Part shown: positions 1-11,476 of the stretch, in pieces | How positions within the stretch are numbered: position 1 is the stretch's first letter | How the letters are laid out: each line of letters starts with the position of its first letter | Source: Phycomyces nitens | Taxonomy: Eukaryota; Mucoromycota; Mucoromycetes; Mucorales; Phycomycetaceae | DNA: 64,000 nt | NCBI GenBank assembly: GCA_022702545.1 | Contig: JAHRBC010000004.1 | Coordinates: 1,612,001 to 1,676,000, forward strand | Reading direction: 5' to 3' | Notes under the pieces: model-generated | The model's database searches: none | Told to the model about the DNA's origin: nothing | What the model saw: only the letters and a program-made list of their open reading frames with translations | Made by a program: the position numbers and the translations under genes

Positions 1-235
1 TCGACAGTGCAGCCTACCAAGAGAATACAAAATGGCTTTTTTTTCGGCTGATAATTTTACAAGATGTTTTATTGCTTTTTTTTTATATATAAGTTTTTAG
101 ATTTGGAGGAGGAGGAAAAAAGGGTATATGTGATGTATATTTTCTAAAAATATTTATAAAAAACTAAATTACAAGACAATATCAGTTTTGTATGTAGAGA
201 GAGATGTGTGTATGCCACTAGTATTCAACACTGGC
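1..235. other. 3' flank of the MFS permease gene
   Basis: AT-rich with T runs; nothing recognised. The window edge may cut a neighbouring gene. Confidence 0.4.
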
Positions 236-2004
236 TTAAATGGCAAGCGAAGCGTCTTTTTCGCTTGGCTTGGCTTCTAATGATTGCGGCAGTCTGTATT
301 CCTTCTTGATCATCAACCAGGCCAGCAGCATAAGCATTACAGCAGAAATAGACATGATAAATGTGACGAGTTTGCCAAGTCCTGTACACACACACACACA
401 CAGCAAGATCATTTAAGAATGTTAGTTTCATTGGTTCCGTTCAAATAGAGAAATACAAGGGATTCCCTCAAGAATACCAATATGTCCTCCAATTGCGATC
501 CTTACTAAAAACAGGGGCGTCTGTGACAGCCCAGATGGCAATAGAGAGAAAATTGGGCACGAGGTTGCCAACGCAGCTTACGGTCGCAATAGCCAGTGCC
601 CGTGTATTTGAGTCCGCACTGTAGATTTCGTTGACAAAGGTAAAGAAGATTGGAAAGAGGGGAATCCCGAGAATGACCATAAACGCACCCGCCAAGATCA
701 ACCCAAACGGACTGTTGCCCTGATTCACCACAAAAAGGATCATATACCAAAAGGCAACCCATGATTCTACCGCAATGATGACCCACACACGTTCATTATA
801 GTGATCAGAGATGAATGCAAACACAATCGCACATATTGCCGAGAGCACATATATTGGCGTCACCAAGTAATTTGAGTAGGCAGCACTGTAGCCCATCTTG
901 TTGATTATGATGACAAAGTTCAATGGGATGCTGTTGCTAATGTGAATGCAGACATAGGCAATCGCCAAGAGGTAGATATAGGGTGTACACAGCAGGTTCC
1001 TGGCCGTATTCATTCCAATCTTTGTCGGCGCAACCTTTCGGCCTTGACGCTCGAGCCGTAATAAGGCGCATGCACGCTCATCGCCTCGGATCCAGGGTGT
1101 ATTGGAGGGATAGTCAGGAAGAAGAAAATATCCAGTGAGACCAACTGAGATGGCCATTGAGCCTTCAATGATAAATAGCCACCGCCATCCGGCTTTTCCC
1201 AAGGCTCCATTGAGGTTTGCAGACACGGCACCGGCAATCAATCCTCCAACAGCACCAGAGATTTCGTTGCCGGTCAAGTAGAACGCCGTACGTTTTGCAA
1301 GTTCCTCTTTGGTGTACCAACTGCCGATAATAAATACGAGAGATGGGACAAAAATTGCATCGAACAGGCCAAGCATCAAGCGCAATGCAAACACGCCAGC
1401 CGAGTTCTTAACCAGAGACATACAGCAGGCCGTGGTGCCAACCAAGAGAGATGCGGTTGGAAGGAGATACTTTGGTCGAAGGCGGCTGATCACCATACTA
1501 GCAGGCACCTGCAGTCTATTTAACAAGACATTAGAATCCAATCGATAAAGACCATTGACTTACACAACATAGCCCACAAAAAATAAACTGACGGCAAGGT
1601 TGAAATCTGAGGATTCTATGCCAACATCGGTACCCATTCCATTGGTGTATGCGTTTGCTAAATGAAAAAAATGAAAAGAAGAAGAAGAAAGTATTAGACA
1701 ACCTCGAGGTTAACAAGCGTCTTGGTTTACCCATATTGTTGCGAATAAGACTGTTTGTCAAGTAGGAAAAGAAGGCCCAGACGATTAACCGTCTATCGAG
1801 TTTTCGCAACAGTCTCTTTTCGATAATGGGATCAATCTCTGGTAAGGATTCTGTCTCGGATTCTGTTATCGAGTCGTCAATCTTGTAAGATTTGTTCACA
1901 AGCTTGACCTGAATGTTATCCATCGAAGAGTCGACTGCCATTAGAAACTCTTGTTTTAATTTTTGTATATATTTAGGAAAATATGGATGGTAAAGGGTAG
2001 ACAT
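236..2004 (-). CDS. MFS transporter, allantoate/nicotinate permease (DAL5/TNA1) family
   Basis: Spliced CDS complement(join(236..381,506..1515,1564..1657,1731..2004)), 507 aa. It is a major facilitator superfamily permease of the anion:cation symporter type, which carries organic anions such as allantoate, nicotinate or pantothenate across the plasma membrane by proton symport. Seen: a hydrophilic acidic N-terminus, then RRLIVWAFFSYLTNSLIRNN (TM1 region of this family), the GYVVLQVPASMV signature of TM2, about 12 hydrophobic segments, a central loop after LPDYPSNTPW, and a charged C-terminal tail. The acceptor of exon 3 was placed at 1515 because only that keeps the frame and restores the LQVP motif. 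All introns are GT-AG; the last has a (TG)n tract before its AG. The substrate cannot be read from sequence. Confidence 0.88.
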
Positions 2005-5000
2005 TAGATTATCTGGGTCTTTTATAGCTGGTTCCTGAATAGTCAGGAAGAAATGATAATTGCATTTGGTTTCCCTTGGCTAGATGCGCGGGGACGTTAT
2101 TCTCAGTCTGTTGAAAGCAAGTGAAATATCTATATATATTAGAGTTGCTGCTTCGTCAGTCTACATTCGCTAATATTAAAATACCTTTGATGGCTACTTG
2201 CAGACAAAGAACCCCTTGAATCACATTGATGTATCTTGGTAGACCCTCTTTACCGATGCCAAAAAAAAGGTCCATTTGAGAGATGATATGTATGTCTATG
2301 GTTTTGATGTTGAATAAAGGGCACAACCATAGCCAGTGCTCTAGAGATATCATCTACCGCTCGTTCTCCCGTAATCATTTGTATGCGCCATGGTATATCC
2401 CCCTTGGATTTATACCAAAAATGTCTACAGGTCTTTTTGTTGATATACACATTCATAAGACAATGGCTTAAACGTGTAAAGATATGGTATGTACAATGAT
2501 GAAAATACACACCAACATCTGTAAACACAAAGAACTCTAGATATATAAACATTCAAAACAATGGGATTTCTGGCGCATGCAAAAAAAAGCTTACATTTGT
2601 TTGCATAACAATTCGAATCGATATTTCTACTGTGGCAAAAGGAGATTGTACACAAGTCCATTGTACAAGGACAAATAGAATAAAATAAAAACGAATAAAT
2701 AAAAAATATCGATTACTATCTTGCCGTTGAGCAAATAGGGGATAAAGTTGGCACTAGAGAACACTGGCCACAAAAACGTACAAATCCAAGAAACAAACTT
2801 TGTGAATAAGTTGAGTGTGCCAACTGGTTTTTTTTAATGAGATGAGATGAACTGACAGATGTAAAACAAGGCAGATAGGTCGGGACACATCCGTGCCAGA
2901 TTCTCTTTATTAGGAAAGAACACTCCGTGTGGTATATTTAATGCTTTCATTTAAAAACGTATTCTAAATCATGCTTTTCATATAGATATTCAGACCAGAG
3001 AGACCTTTTTTATTATTATTGCGATTCTATGGATTTGATAATGTAAAGAAATCAAACTGGGATCTATAATATTCCAATATATATATACATAAATGTTTAG
3101 ACAATAATATTCAGACTCTGGATTGTATTGTGACAACGCCAGCTAGTTAATGGCAGAATATATAATTTTTGCATTTACAATAATCCTAGTCTGGAAAAGA
3201 CTCTTTTAATAGTACAGTAGCCTTCCTTGACATGAGGTTTGCTTCTTCTTCTTCTTCTTTTTTGGCGTCTAATGACCTATAGAAATCTGTATTCTCATAA
3301 ACACAACAAATATATATATATATATATATATAAAAGAGGGAGGTTTTGGGGAGAAATAGAGAGAGAGAAAGCGCTAATAGGAGGGGGTGCAAGGCTCCAA
3401 ATTAAAAAAATAATAATAATATTGGATCGAATTTGTTGTAATTGAGTATTAGTTGTTGCTATACTCTAGAGACTAGCCCCAGGGTATTTAGATATCTTAT
3501 GGACTAACAAAGGCTCATGCGTATTTCCAGATTCATTTCTTCTTAATTTCAAATGCATGGTCACAAAGTAGCCAAACTCTCCTTCTTGTAAAAAGGGAAA
3601 ATAAGCTTGGGTTTGCTATTTTCTAGAAGCTGTACAGCAGGTGGCAAACCCAAGTGGAAATGGTGTTTGTCAATGTTGCATTCCATGTACATGTCTGCCT
3701 AACTAAATAGAGGCTTTCTGTCACTTTTCTTTTACATGTCACAGAAAACAAACAAGCACCTTTTTTTTATACAAAAAAAAGAAAAGGTGCAGAAATGCAA
3801 GCCATCAAAAAAAAAAGTCATCGTCATTGTATACATTATTTTTCCTTATTGATTCTTTACGTCTCACAGCTACCTGCATAACCAAATGTTCTCCAGCCAA
3901 CTTGAACCTATACCACATAGTATGTCTTGGCTTGCAATAAAAGGAGATATATCACTACAATTGATACCCTTGTCTATTTGTTATATGCATCAAGGACAAG
4001 GATATATTGACTGTCCTTGGGCAAGGAGTATGTGTCTCTGTTTGACAGCAAACAAATAATCTATTGATGATGCCGTAAACACCTTCCGGGATTCTAGACC
4101 ATCTTGTGTCTTGTTCTGAAATAAACTTGTATATTTAATTAAAAAAAATTCTTTCTAACATTATTATTATTAGTATTATTATTAGTATTATCTATGCTTC
4201 TTCGTTGTGTACACGGATTTCGATTGTACTATATTGATCTGTACACTATTGAAATCTTACTGGGTATCTGTGTAGCTAACAAGCCAGGTTAGAAAGTCTC
4301 TTGTTTGCTGTCAAATAACGTCTCTTATCCGTAGTCCCATTCCAAACATCATTTATTAATACAAAGATTAGTTACCATTAGACCTCTTTCCTTATACTGC
4401 CCATTATCTAGAAAACTATTATATAAATTATGCACTGTACCTTGACCCTGTGGTCCCCCTCTTTTTTTTTATAGGGATATATTATAGGCTCAAGGTTATG
4501 TGGTCACCTTGTATAGATATCACCATATACTTATCATCGACACAAGATAAAAATATCGGTTATTATTGCGGCAGGAGCTCAAATCAGAGAGACATTTATT
4601 GTTGTGCTATAATGTCAATTACAAGTATAGCTGCATTTTGCTTAAAGCATATCGTATAGTCTAATGCAAGTAATTCCTTCTTCTTTTTCTTAAAAAAAGA
4701 GAGAGAAATATAAAGGGTCTTGACAAAAGCAGGTCTGGACAAAGGAGCTCTCGTTAAATGTTTGGTGTCACAAAGTTGAGTCCATTTCAATCTTATGTTT
4801 CTTGAAAAAAAAACAAAGAGATCGATTATTAAGCTGATACTTGAGCATTTTATTAGTAAATGAGAACGCTTGGGGTCTAATTATGAGGATTGTTGACAAT
4901 TGGAATTGGAGAGCCATAATTGAATGATTTGTCTATTTAGATAAATGTACAGGCTGATTGTTGAGCCGAAAGCCACTGAAGTCCAGGGTCTAAACAGAGT

Positions 5001-5808
5001 GTATAATGCAGGTGAATCATATGACACGAAAAGAAAAGAGAAAAAAGGACAAATCACTGGTATTTTGACTCGAGAGATCGAGTCCAAGGTCGATTTAAAA
5101 AGGTCTCGAATAAGAAATAGTGGTTGGCTTGATTCTTATTTTAAATTTTTTTTTTACCTCTAATCATCCGGAATGACATGGCATAATAAAAAAGCAAGAC
5201 ACTTTAGGAGTACTATTATCACTTTCAAAATACACTTATCTTGAATGATACAGACCATGTTATACTATTATCCCACAAAGTGCCTTGGTCTTTAGCCTAA
5301 TATTTTGACATGTCTTGTGATTTTTGTTGGTTTATTCTAATTTATAGCCTTGGAGAGTTTACCAATATTTGCTAAACACTTATTATTATGTGGAGAAACT
5401 TAATCCTAATAGAATATTACAAAGTTGTTTGTATTTTAGAAAACAGCCCAAGAATAAGACAGGCATTTACCATATATCATCTATTTTCAAAGCTGACCAA
5501 CTCCTTTATGCTTGGTTTTTATGGCATCTGGCCAAACCATTAAAATTTCCCTAGACCAAGGCTCTACTTCTGGCACAGATCTTTAAACTTGAATTCCAAG
5601 TCAAAGGGTTCTAAAGGGATCTTCTTTTACAGCCAAAAGAAAGCGTTGGTACTGCAGGTCTATATTGGTTCCAACCTAATATAATCAAACATCTTTTAAT
5701 CATAATAAAGTCTTGTAAGCGTATTATGGATTGACGGATCTTTAGATAAATCTGCCAAAGTATCTAGTGAAATACAGAAATGTCTATACTTGACCCCATA
5801 ATATTCCA
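2005..5808. other. Long AT-rich intergenic region, no gene seen
   Basis: This 3.8-kb stretch separates the MFS permease from the mL46-like gene. It holds only short ORFs without family resemblance or splice-linked continuations. It includes simple repeats: a TTC run near 3240, an (AT)n run near 3310-3332, and a TTA/TTAG run near 4160-4190. No tRNA or transposon ends were recognised. Confidence 0.6.
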
Positions 5809-6566
5809 CTAGTCAAGCATTGGATCAATAGCATCTCTATACTCTTTACTAACATATTCTCTAAATTCTGTTCGTGTTAACCAACCAAAGTCAATGATTT
5901 CTTGTTGGTCTGGCTGGCATTGTCCCGATATCCACTCGGCACTTACGAAATCAACCTAGGGAAACCACAAGAAAGAGAGCAAGGGTTTGTTTGTTTGTTT
6001 GTTTGTTCGTTTGTTTGTTATTATACCCTTGTTATTTTCAAACATACTTTGGCTCCAACATATTTGCTTGATCGTTTGTGTGAAAGAATAAATTCTTTTG
6101 GGAATCGATACTTGTACGATCCGACTATTTCCTTGTTATCAACCTTCACCTTTAAATCAGAGCCACACTCTTCTTTCAACTCTCTGAGAGCAGCCTCGAC
6201 TACTGTTTCTCCAGGCTCCGATCCACCTTGAGGAAACTGCCAGGCATGATCCTTTCGTGGCTTCTTGATGACCAAATAGAGAGATTCTTGTGGTTTACGA
6301 CTAATGTCATGAGTCTCTGATGGAATGTCATTCTTTTTTGAGGTTGTCAAGGGCAGTCTCTTTAGGATGATTCCTGCCACAGGTCGATAAAGTTCAGCTG
6401 ATTCCTCGGGATTTAGGGATTTTGTGCAGAGATGCGATGATGCTGATGCTGATGCTGATGCTGATGATGATAATGATAATGTTGACATTGCAATTGTTTG
6501 ATTTATAAACTGCCTAGGACGCGAGAGGATGCAAGGATAATACGAAAATATCTTGCTCATTTGCAA
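5809..6566 (-). CDS. Nudix-fold protein, likely mitochondrial large-subunit ribosomal protein mL46
   Basis: Spliced CDS complement(join(5809..5955,6048..6566)), 221 aa. mL46 (MRPL46, yeast MRPL17) is a Nudix-fold protein of the mitochondrial 39S/54S ribosomal subunit. Seen: a Ser/Ala- and basic-rich N-terminus resembling a mitochondrial presequence, with an SASASA run encoded by a GCTGAT-type hexamer repeat near 6441-6466; then LYRPVAGIILKRLP, WQFPQGGSEPGE, and a complete Nudix box (G-x5-E-x7-REL-x-EE-x-G). The C-terminal exon gives DFGWLTRTEFREYV and a DPMLD end, as in mL46 C-termini. Starts at 6566, 6560 or 6488 are all possible; the longest is given. The alternative is a catalytic Nudix hydrolase, because the catalytic box is intact here. 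Confidence 0.75.
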
Positions 6567-8060
6567 TGTTTATATCAGTTGACAAGTGAAGCTGGAAGAG
6601 ACAGTCTCGACCTGTCATACATTGACCAATCATTTTTTATATATAAAAAATTGTTAGCTTTGGATATACCAACTGTGTCTTATATAAGAGGCGCAAAAAG
6701 TCCCATAAAAATGTAAAGAAATAATAGACAATGCAGAATATTGAGACTATTATTCTAGCGCGGACTTGAGAGGTCTGTTTGGAGGGTATGAAGCGGAAAC
6801 TACACGATTTCTGTGTAGGGATGATAAACTGTCTTGTACAAAAAAAAAACTACACGATTCCCTAAATCAGGATAACACGCCCAGAGAGCAATATTAGTAA
6901 TAAGGTCATGGACCCTCTCAATAAAAAAAAACAGTTCTTTCTCGTGATCTACTCAAGAGATTGTCTTGGACAAGAGCCCCGGGCATATATATATATTGAG
7001 ACCCATAGAACTACCTATTTTCCTGTTTGTTGTGATTGTGCTGTACTTGTTTCGCGTTGTGGTAACTTGGGGTTGGGAACTTATAGATACTGTGAGAGTT
7101 TTATTTATTGAAGAAAGAATATTATGGTGGTTTATATAGTTCTTATTCTAGTTCCCTTGTTCTATTAATCTTTATTGTGTAATGGTCGGCTATCACTGTA
7201 GCAGTGTGAAGTGTACGTGTGTTTGGTGTGTAACTGCTTCTGAGATGTTAAACTACCACGGTCATTACCAAAGAGGAACCAGATGTTGGTTGAGGAGTTT
7301 GTATTTCACTCAGCTGTGGTGTGTATACCACACGAGTAAACAGACAGATTGCCCTCCCTCTCTGTCACCTGAAAAGAATATCAAATATTTACCACACACA
7401 GCCATACCAGACCTTGGAGAGTGACATTGCTTTCCCCAAACCTGACCAGCTCTCCCAAAGCTCCCTTGGGCTATTCCTGTTCTCGAATCTGAACATCACC
7501 GTTCCATCACCGTTCCATCACCCTTGGACTTCTTTCTACTGTATCCCAGCCATAAATTACAATAATATTAAAGGATCTATAAAAAGGCTTGGCTGGTTAA
7601 GTTTAGTGCCAAAGAGAATGTATTATAATACACTAGCTTTGCTAGATAACATTAAACTTGTACTATTCACATAAATGTTAATTAAACTAAGAAAGTGTCA
7701 GACACTGTGTTTTCAAAGTTTACCAAATGAGAATCTAGATCAATAATTCTATGTGTAAATAGCGATCATCTCGATTTAAACAATGTGCTTATTGTCTTTT
7801 ATAAAATCAAAGAGGATAAAGAGATGGTTATGCTGCATAGCTAGTTTTTATAATAGTTGCTATGGCTACCCATATTTACACTTTACTACTCTATCAAATG
7901 CTATAAATTCTCTTTATTATCAACAAAAAGTATATGTACATGATTATTTTTAGCCTTTCCATTTGATTTTAATGCGAGCCAAGTTGCCAAAATGGTTAAA
8001 GTTATAAGATAATCCTTGGATTCTCAAAAGAAAAGAAGCTTTACAATCTGGAGAAAGTGT
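6567..8060. other. Intergenic region with a dispersed repeat copy
   Basis: No convincing gene lies here. Positions 7085-7335 hold a copy of a dispersed repeat described separately. The rest is AT-rich with short unrelated ORFs. Confidence 0.5.
7085..7335 (+). repeat. Dispersed ~245-bp repeat, solo-LTR-like or SINE-like (copy A)
   Basis: This segment matches, with perhaps 75-80% identity by eye, a segment present in both arms of the giant palindrome (42605-42852 on the minus strand and 50050-50297 on the plus strand). Shared landmarks in order are GAGAG followed by TTTATTGAAG, AATATTAT, TTCCCTTGT, GTGTAATGG, TATCACTGTA, GTGTGTAACT, AAAGAGGAACCAGAT, GTATTTCACTC and GTGGTGTGTATACCACA. The copy begins TGTGAGAG and ends ACCACA, which would suit a solo LTR. 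The GTGTAATGG...TATCAC core resembles a tRNA-Glu-type D arm, which would suit a SINE. No convincing target duplication was found. Confidence 0.6.
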
Positions 8061-9023
8061 TCATTCGCGTCTATTTACTGCATGGCTAGCCTTGGTATGT
8101 CGAGTGAGGTTAAACTTGTTGGCATAGTATTTTAGACAGTGATCGCACTTCATGTTTCGTCCTTTGGGTTCATGGGATTTCTTGTGTCGAGATAGATTGC
8201 TATGTCTATCTGTCCTATAGCCACAGGAATCACATACGAACTTCTTCTTCTTGGAGTCATATCGAGTTACTCTGCTGGGCGAGGATTGTCTATCGACAGC
8301 ACCACCAATACACGTGTAATTGTATGGAAAAACTGGCTTGGATACATTCAGGTCTGTCGGGTCGTGTTCGTTTTGGTCTGGGATATAATTATATGGAACA
8401 GGTGGCTCGGTATGATTACTTTGTAGCATTAAAGGCTGTTCCAAAGGACAAGCCGTAAATTCGGAGTAAGGGTTAAAAAACGGGTAATATTTACTTGTAT
8501 TATAGTAACCATTTGGATCTTGGCTTTGCTGTGGGAAAGTTGGAACTTCTGGAAACAGATCTGAGAATTGGACTGACTCATCGATAGCCTTTTCGTAAAC
8601 ATTCGAAAGTGACCAGGTGTGAGGTTGATTGTAGACAGACAGGTCGTTAGAGACTTTAGGTGACAGGATGGGCGTTGAATCGTAACTCGATATATAATTG
8701 GTGTTGAATCCAATGGGCTCTAAGAGCGGTGTATTGCTGGCAAGATAATTGAAAGCGCTTGGGGTGTTTGGAATGACATGATAGCTGCCCTTGTTTAATC
8801 CACTTTGGTCAAACAACTGATCAATGTAATTATAGCCACATTGATCGAGGAGATATTCTACACTGCTATTGTCGCCTTGACTATACATATGTTTGGTAGA
8901 GAACCTTAGCAATCCGATTGATCTCGGCAGAGAAGGTATGGGATCGATTGCTGGTGTGATATCCTGGCTAGATATTGCTTGATATTTTTGAAGACACATT
9001 CTTGTATTTCTGGATTGGATCAA
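8061..9023 (-). CDS. C2H2 zinc-finger protein (two C-terminal fingers)
   Basis: Single-exon ORF of 320 aa. It is likely a DNA-binding transcription factor. Two tandem C2H2 fingers occupy about residues 265-312: CDSC with 12 residues then HKKSH, and CDHC with 12 residues then H-x4-H. They are preceded by a basic KKKK stretch, and the protein ends shortly after with basic residues. The long N-terminal part is rich in Ser, Asn, Tyr, Pro and Gln, which is typical of a disordered activation region and has no recognisable domain. The two-finger C-terminal layout is common in fungal regulators. The target and pathway cannot be inferred. The start is the first ATG of the ORF; a later in-frame ATG at residue 9 is also possible. 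Confidence 0.8.
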   Translation of the reverse strand: MIQSRNTRMCLQKYQAISSQDITPAIDPIPSLPRSIGLLRFSTKHMYSQGDNSSVEYLLDQCGYNYIDQLFDQSGLNKGSYHVIPNTPSAFNYLASNTPLLEPIGFNTNYISSYDSTPILSPKVSNDLSVYNQPHTWSLSNVYEKAIDESVQFSDLFPEVPTFPQQSQDPNGYYNTSKYYPFFNPYSEFTACPLEQPLMLQSNHTEPPVPYNYIPDQNEHDPTDLNVSKPVFPYNYTCIGGAVDRQSSPSRVTRYDSKKKKFVCDSCGYRTDRHSNLSRHKKSHEPKGRNMKCDHCLKYYANKFNLTRHTKASHAVNRRE

Positions 9024-10620
9024 GGTACTTATTGGTAGAGTTGTCTGTAGAGTATATGTATAAACAGGTATTTGGGTAGCGAGTATTTTTCGTTTAAGTT
9101 GATAAAGACAGAAAAAAAAATTAAAACACTAATGGTTTTATGTTTTATTTTATTTTATTTTTAGTTTTAGTTTTTGCTCCTTTTAACTACAATTAGGATA
9201 TTTGTGCACAGTCTTGTATGGAAAGAAAGACCTTGCTTTTGTAAGACAATTGAAAAAAAGGTTTGTAAAAGGCTTAATTCAGCCTTACTTACATACCTGC
9301 TGTGTTCCGTTTCTAAAAAGAAGTCGAAAAGCTCAAGTGTTTGTATTTTTTTTTATCACATGCTTACACAAAATTTTCTTTATTGTTTACTGTGTAGGTT
9401 GTTTATAGAATTTTCTATTGAATTGAATATCTAAAAAATACGCGAAAAACAACATTTACATGTATTAGTATCGTATAAATAACTAATTATTGATAAAATC
9501 ACGAAAATCACTCATTGGTATGCAGTTGTAATTTAATCAACAAGACGTTATAGAGTGTGATATCTACAACTCTTTTTTTATATTTCTTGATCATTAAATG
9601 CTATCCTTTGTTAAACCGTATTGTTCTTTATGTCCCTATGCTTTTGACGCTACTCAATACGGAATGATATATTTTTACCATTTTTATACTTCACAGACTG
9701 TATGATAATTGTTATTTTACTTGTGAAATTTACAAGCCATAAATTAAACAAAACTGTCATTTTTGTGATCTAGAAAATAAAGAATTTTTAAGAATGTTGT
9801 TAAAATATCTATATGATCAGTACTTGTGCTAAAGCACCTTATGATTCTTCAGGGTGCGGTACAATGGTTTATTAATAACCTTTTCTGTCATGTATTGTAT
9901 ATAATTGAATATCTCAAAGAATGTCACCCAGTTTGGATAACCATCAAAATATTATTTCAACTGCTCTTTGCTCCTTTTTTGACCCAAGAAATCTATGAAA
10001 ATAGAGATTGAACTGGAAATATAGGCTGTTTGAAAGAGCAAAGAGTTTCTCGATATTATAAAAAATGTTTCTGGACAGCTCTGAAAATTGCAATTTAGTT
10101 TCTCCTTTGTAGGAAATATGTCCAAAAAAAAGACTTCTACTTGTGTATTGTTACTCTACTTTGTTACACACCTCATCATGCCATTTATAATCAACTGTGA
10201 TCAGAATTTAGACTAAGCATTAAAATATTCTGCAGTGTCTAATCTTCAGTTGATATATACATTATTACCAAATTGTTTTAGCTTGTAAATACTTTTTTAA
10301 ATAAATAAATAAACCCTGTGGCTTTAAATTTGATATATGTAAAGGGTCAATTAATTTGAATTAGAAATAAAAAACAATCAAGGATTATGTACATTTACAT
10401 ATACAAGAATAAGAATATGTCTAGTACGCCGGTGATTTTACGTTCACAAATAACCATTAAGGAGAATCCCAAACAATTAATGGTGTTCGGCTAGAGATAA
10501 ACTCAAATCAGTGCTACCGCAATTGGATCTTGACATATGAGATGGAAATCCTGGCTCAGCATAAGCAGAACTTCAAACCCTCAAGCACCTTCAACGTATT
10601 GGTATCTGACAAGCCACTTA
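9024..10620. other. AT-rich intergenic region, no gene seen
   Basis: Only short ORFs of low-complexity composition occur here, without conserved motifs. The stretch ends at the TA dinucleotide that borders the MITE. Confidence 0.5.
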
Positions 10621-11476
10621 TGGCGCTCTGCATCCCACCTCTGCCAGTTGGTGAAAAATGAAGGCATAAGCCAGTCGACGAATTTAGTAATTTAATTGCT
10701 TATTATGCTATCTAAAATACTAAATGCGGTAGGCCTTTTTCCCAAAACGAGAATCCTCAGCCTATAAGACTTGGCAATAAAAAAGGGTTAGCTTCACTCA
10801 CTGACCATTGAAAATGAACTAATACCCAATAAAAAGACCTCTATATCCTAAATAATATTACTAACATGTTATATTATTCACTTTTACCGCCATTATTTTT
10901 ACTGTGAATGTATTCATAATTACTTTCTTCTTCCATCTTATTATTCCTTTATTCAACAATATTTTAAATAAAGAAATAAATCACAACGACTATAAAACTC
11001 ATAAATTCTACTTAAATTATAAAAATATGGAAGTTCAAGATGTATTTGACAATATTATTGATTAATATTCAAAACCATCGAAACACATTATAAGCATAAA
11101 GAATAAGAAGGGTATTTTAGCATTTAGATGATTTATCTTAATATTTACTAACATGACTACTTAATAGGCCCAATGTTATTAACCAAAAACAAGAATAATG
11201 GCTGTAAAAGTGAATAATGTAACATGTTAGTTTAGTAATATTATTTAGGATATAGAGGTCTTTTTATTGGGTATTAGTTCATTTTCAATGGTCAGTGAGT
11301 GAAGCTAACCCTTTTTTATTGCCAAGTCTTATAGGCTGAGGATTCTCGTTTTGGGAAAAAGGCCTACCTTATTTAGTATTTTAGATACTATAATAAGCAA
11401 TTAAATTACTAAATTCGTCGACTGGCTTATGCCTTCATTTTTCACCAACTGGCAGAAAGGTGGCGGAGAACGCCAA
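10621..11476. mobile_element. MITE with ~270-bp terminal inverted repeats and TA target duplication
   Basis: Positions 10621 to about 10890 are repeated in reverse complement at about 11205-11476. Landmarks are TGCCAGTTGGTGAAAAATGA, AAGCCAGTCGACGAATTTAG, GCCTTTTTCCCAAAACGAGA, TTATAGGCTGAGGATTCTCG (other strand) and TCACTGACCATTGAAAATGA. The outermost 30 bp of the two ends have diverged (roughly TGGCGCTCTGC against TTGGCGTTCTCC). TA flanks both ends (10619-10620 and 11477-11478), the target signature of Tc1/mariner-type elements. The ~310-bp spacer is AT-rich and has no ORF, so the element is non-autonomous. The stem could form a long hairpin. Confidence 0.85.
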
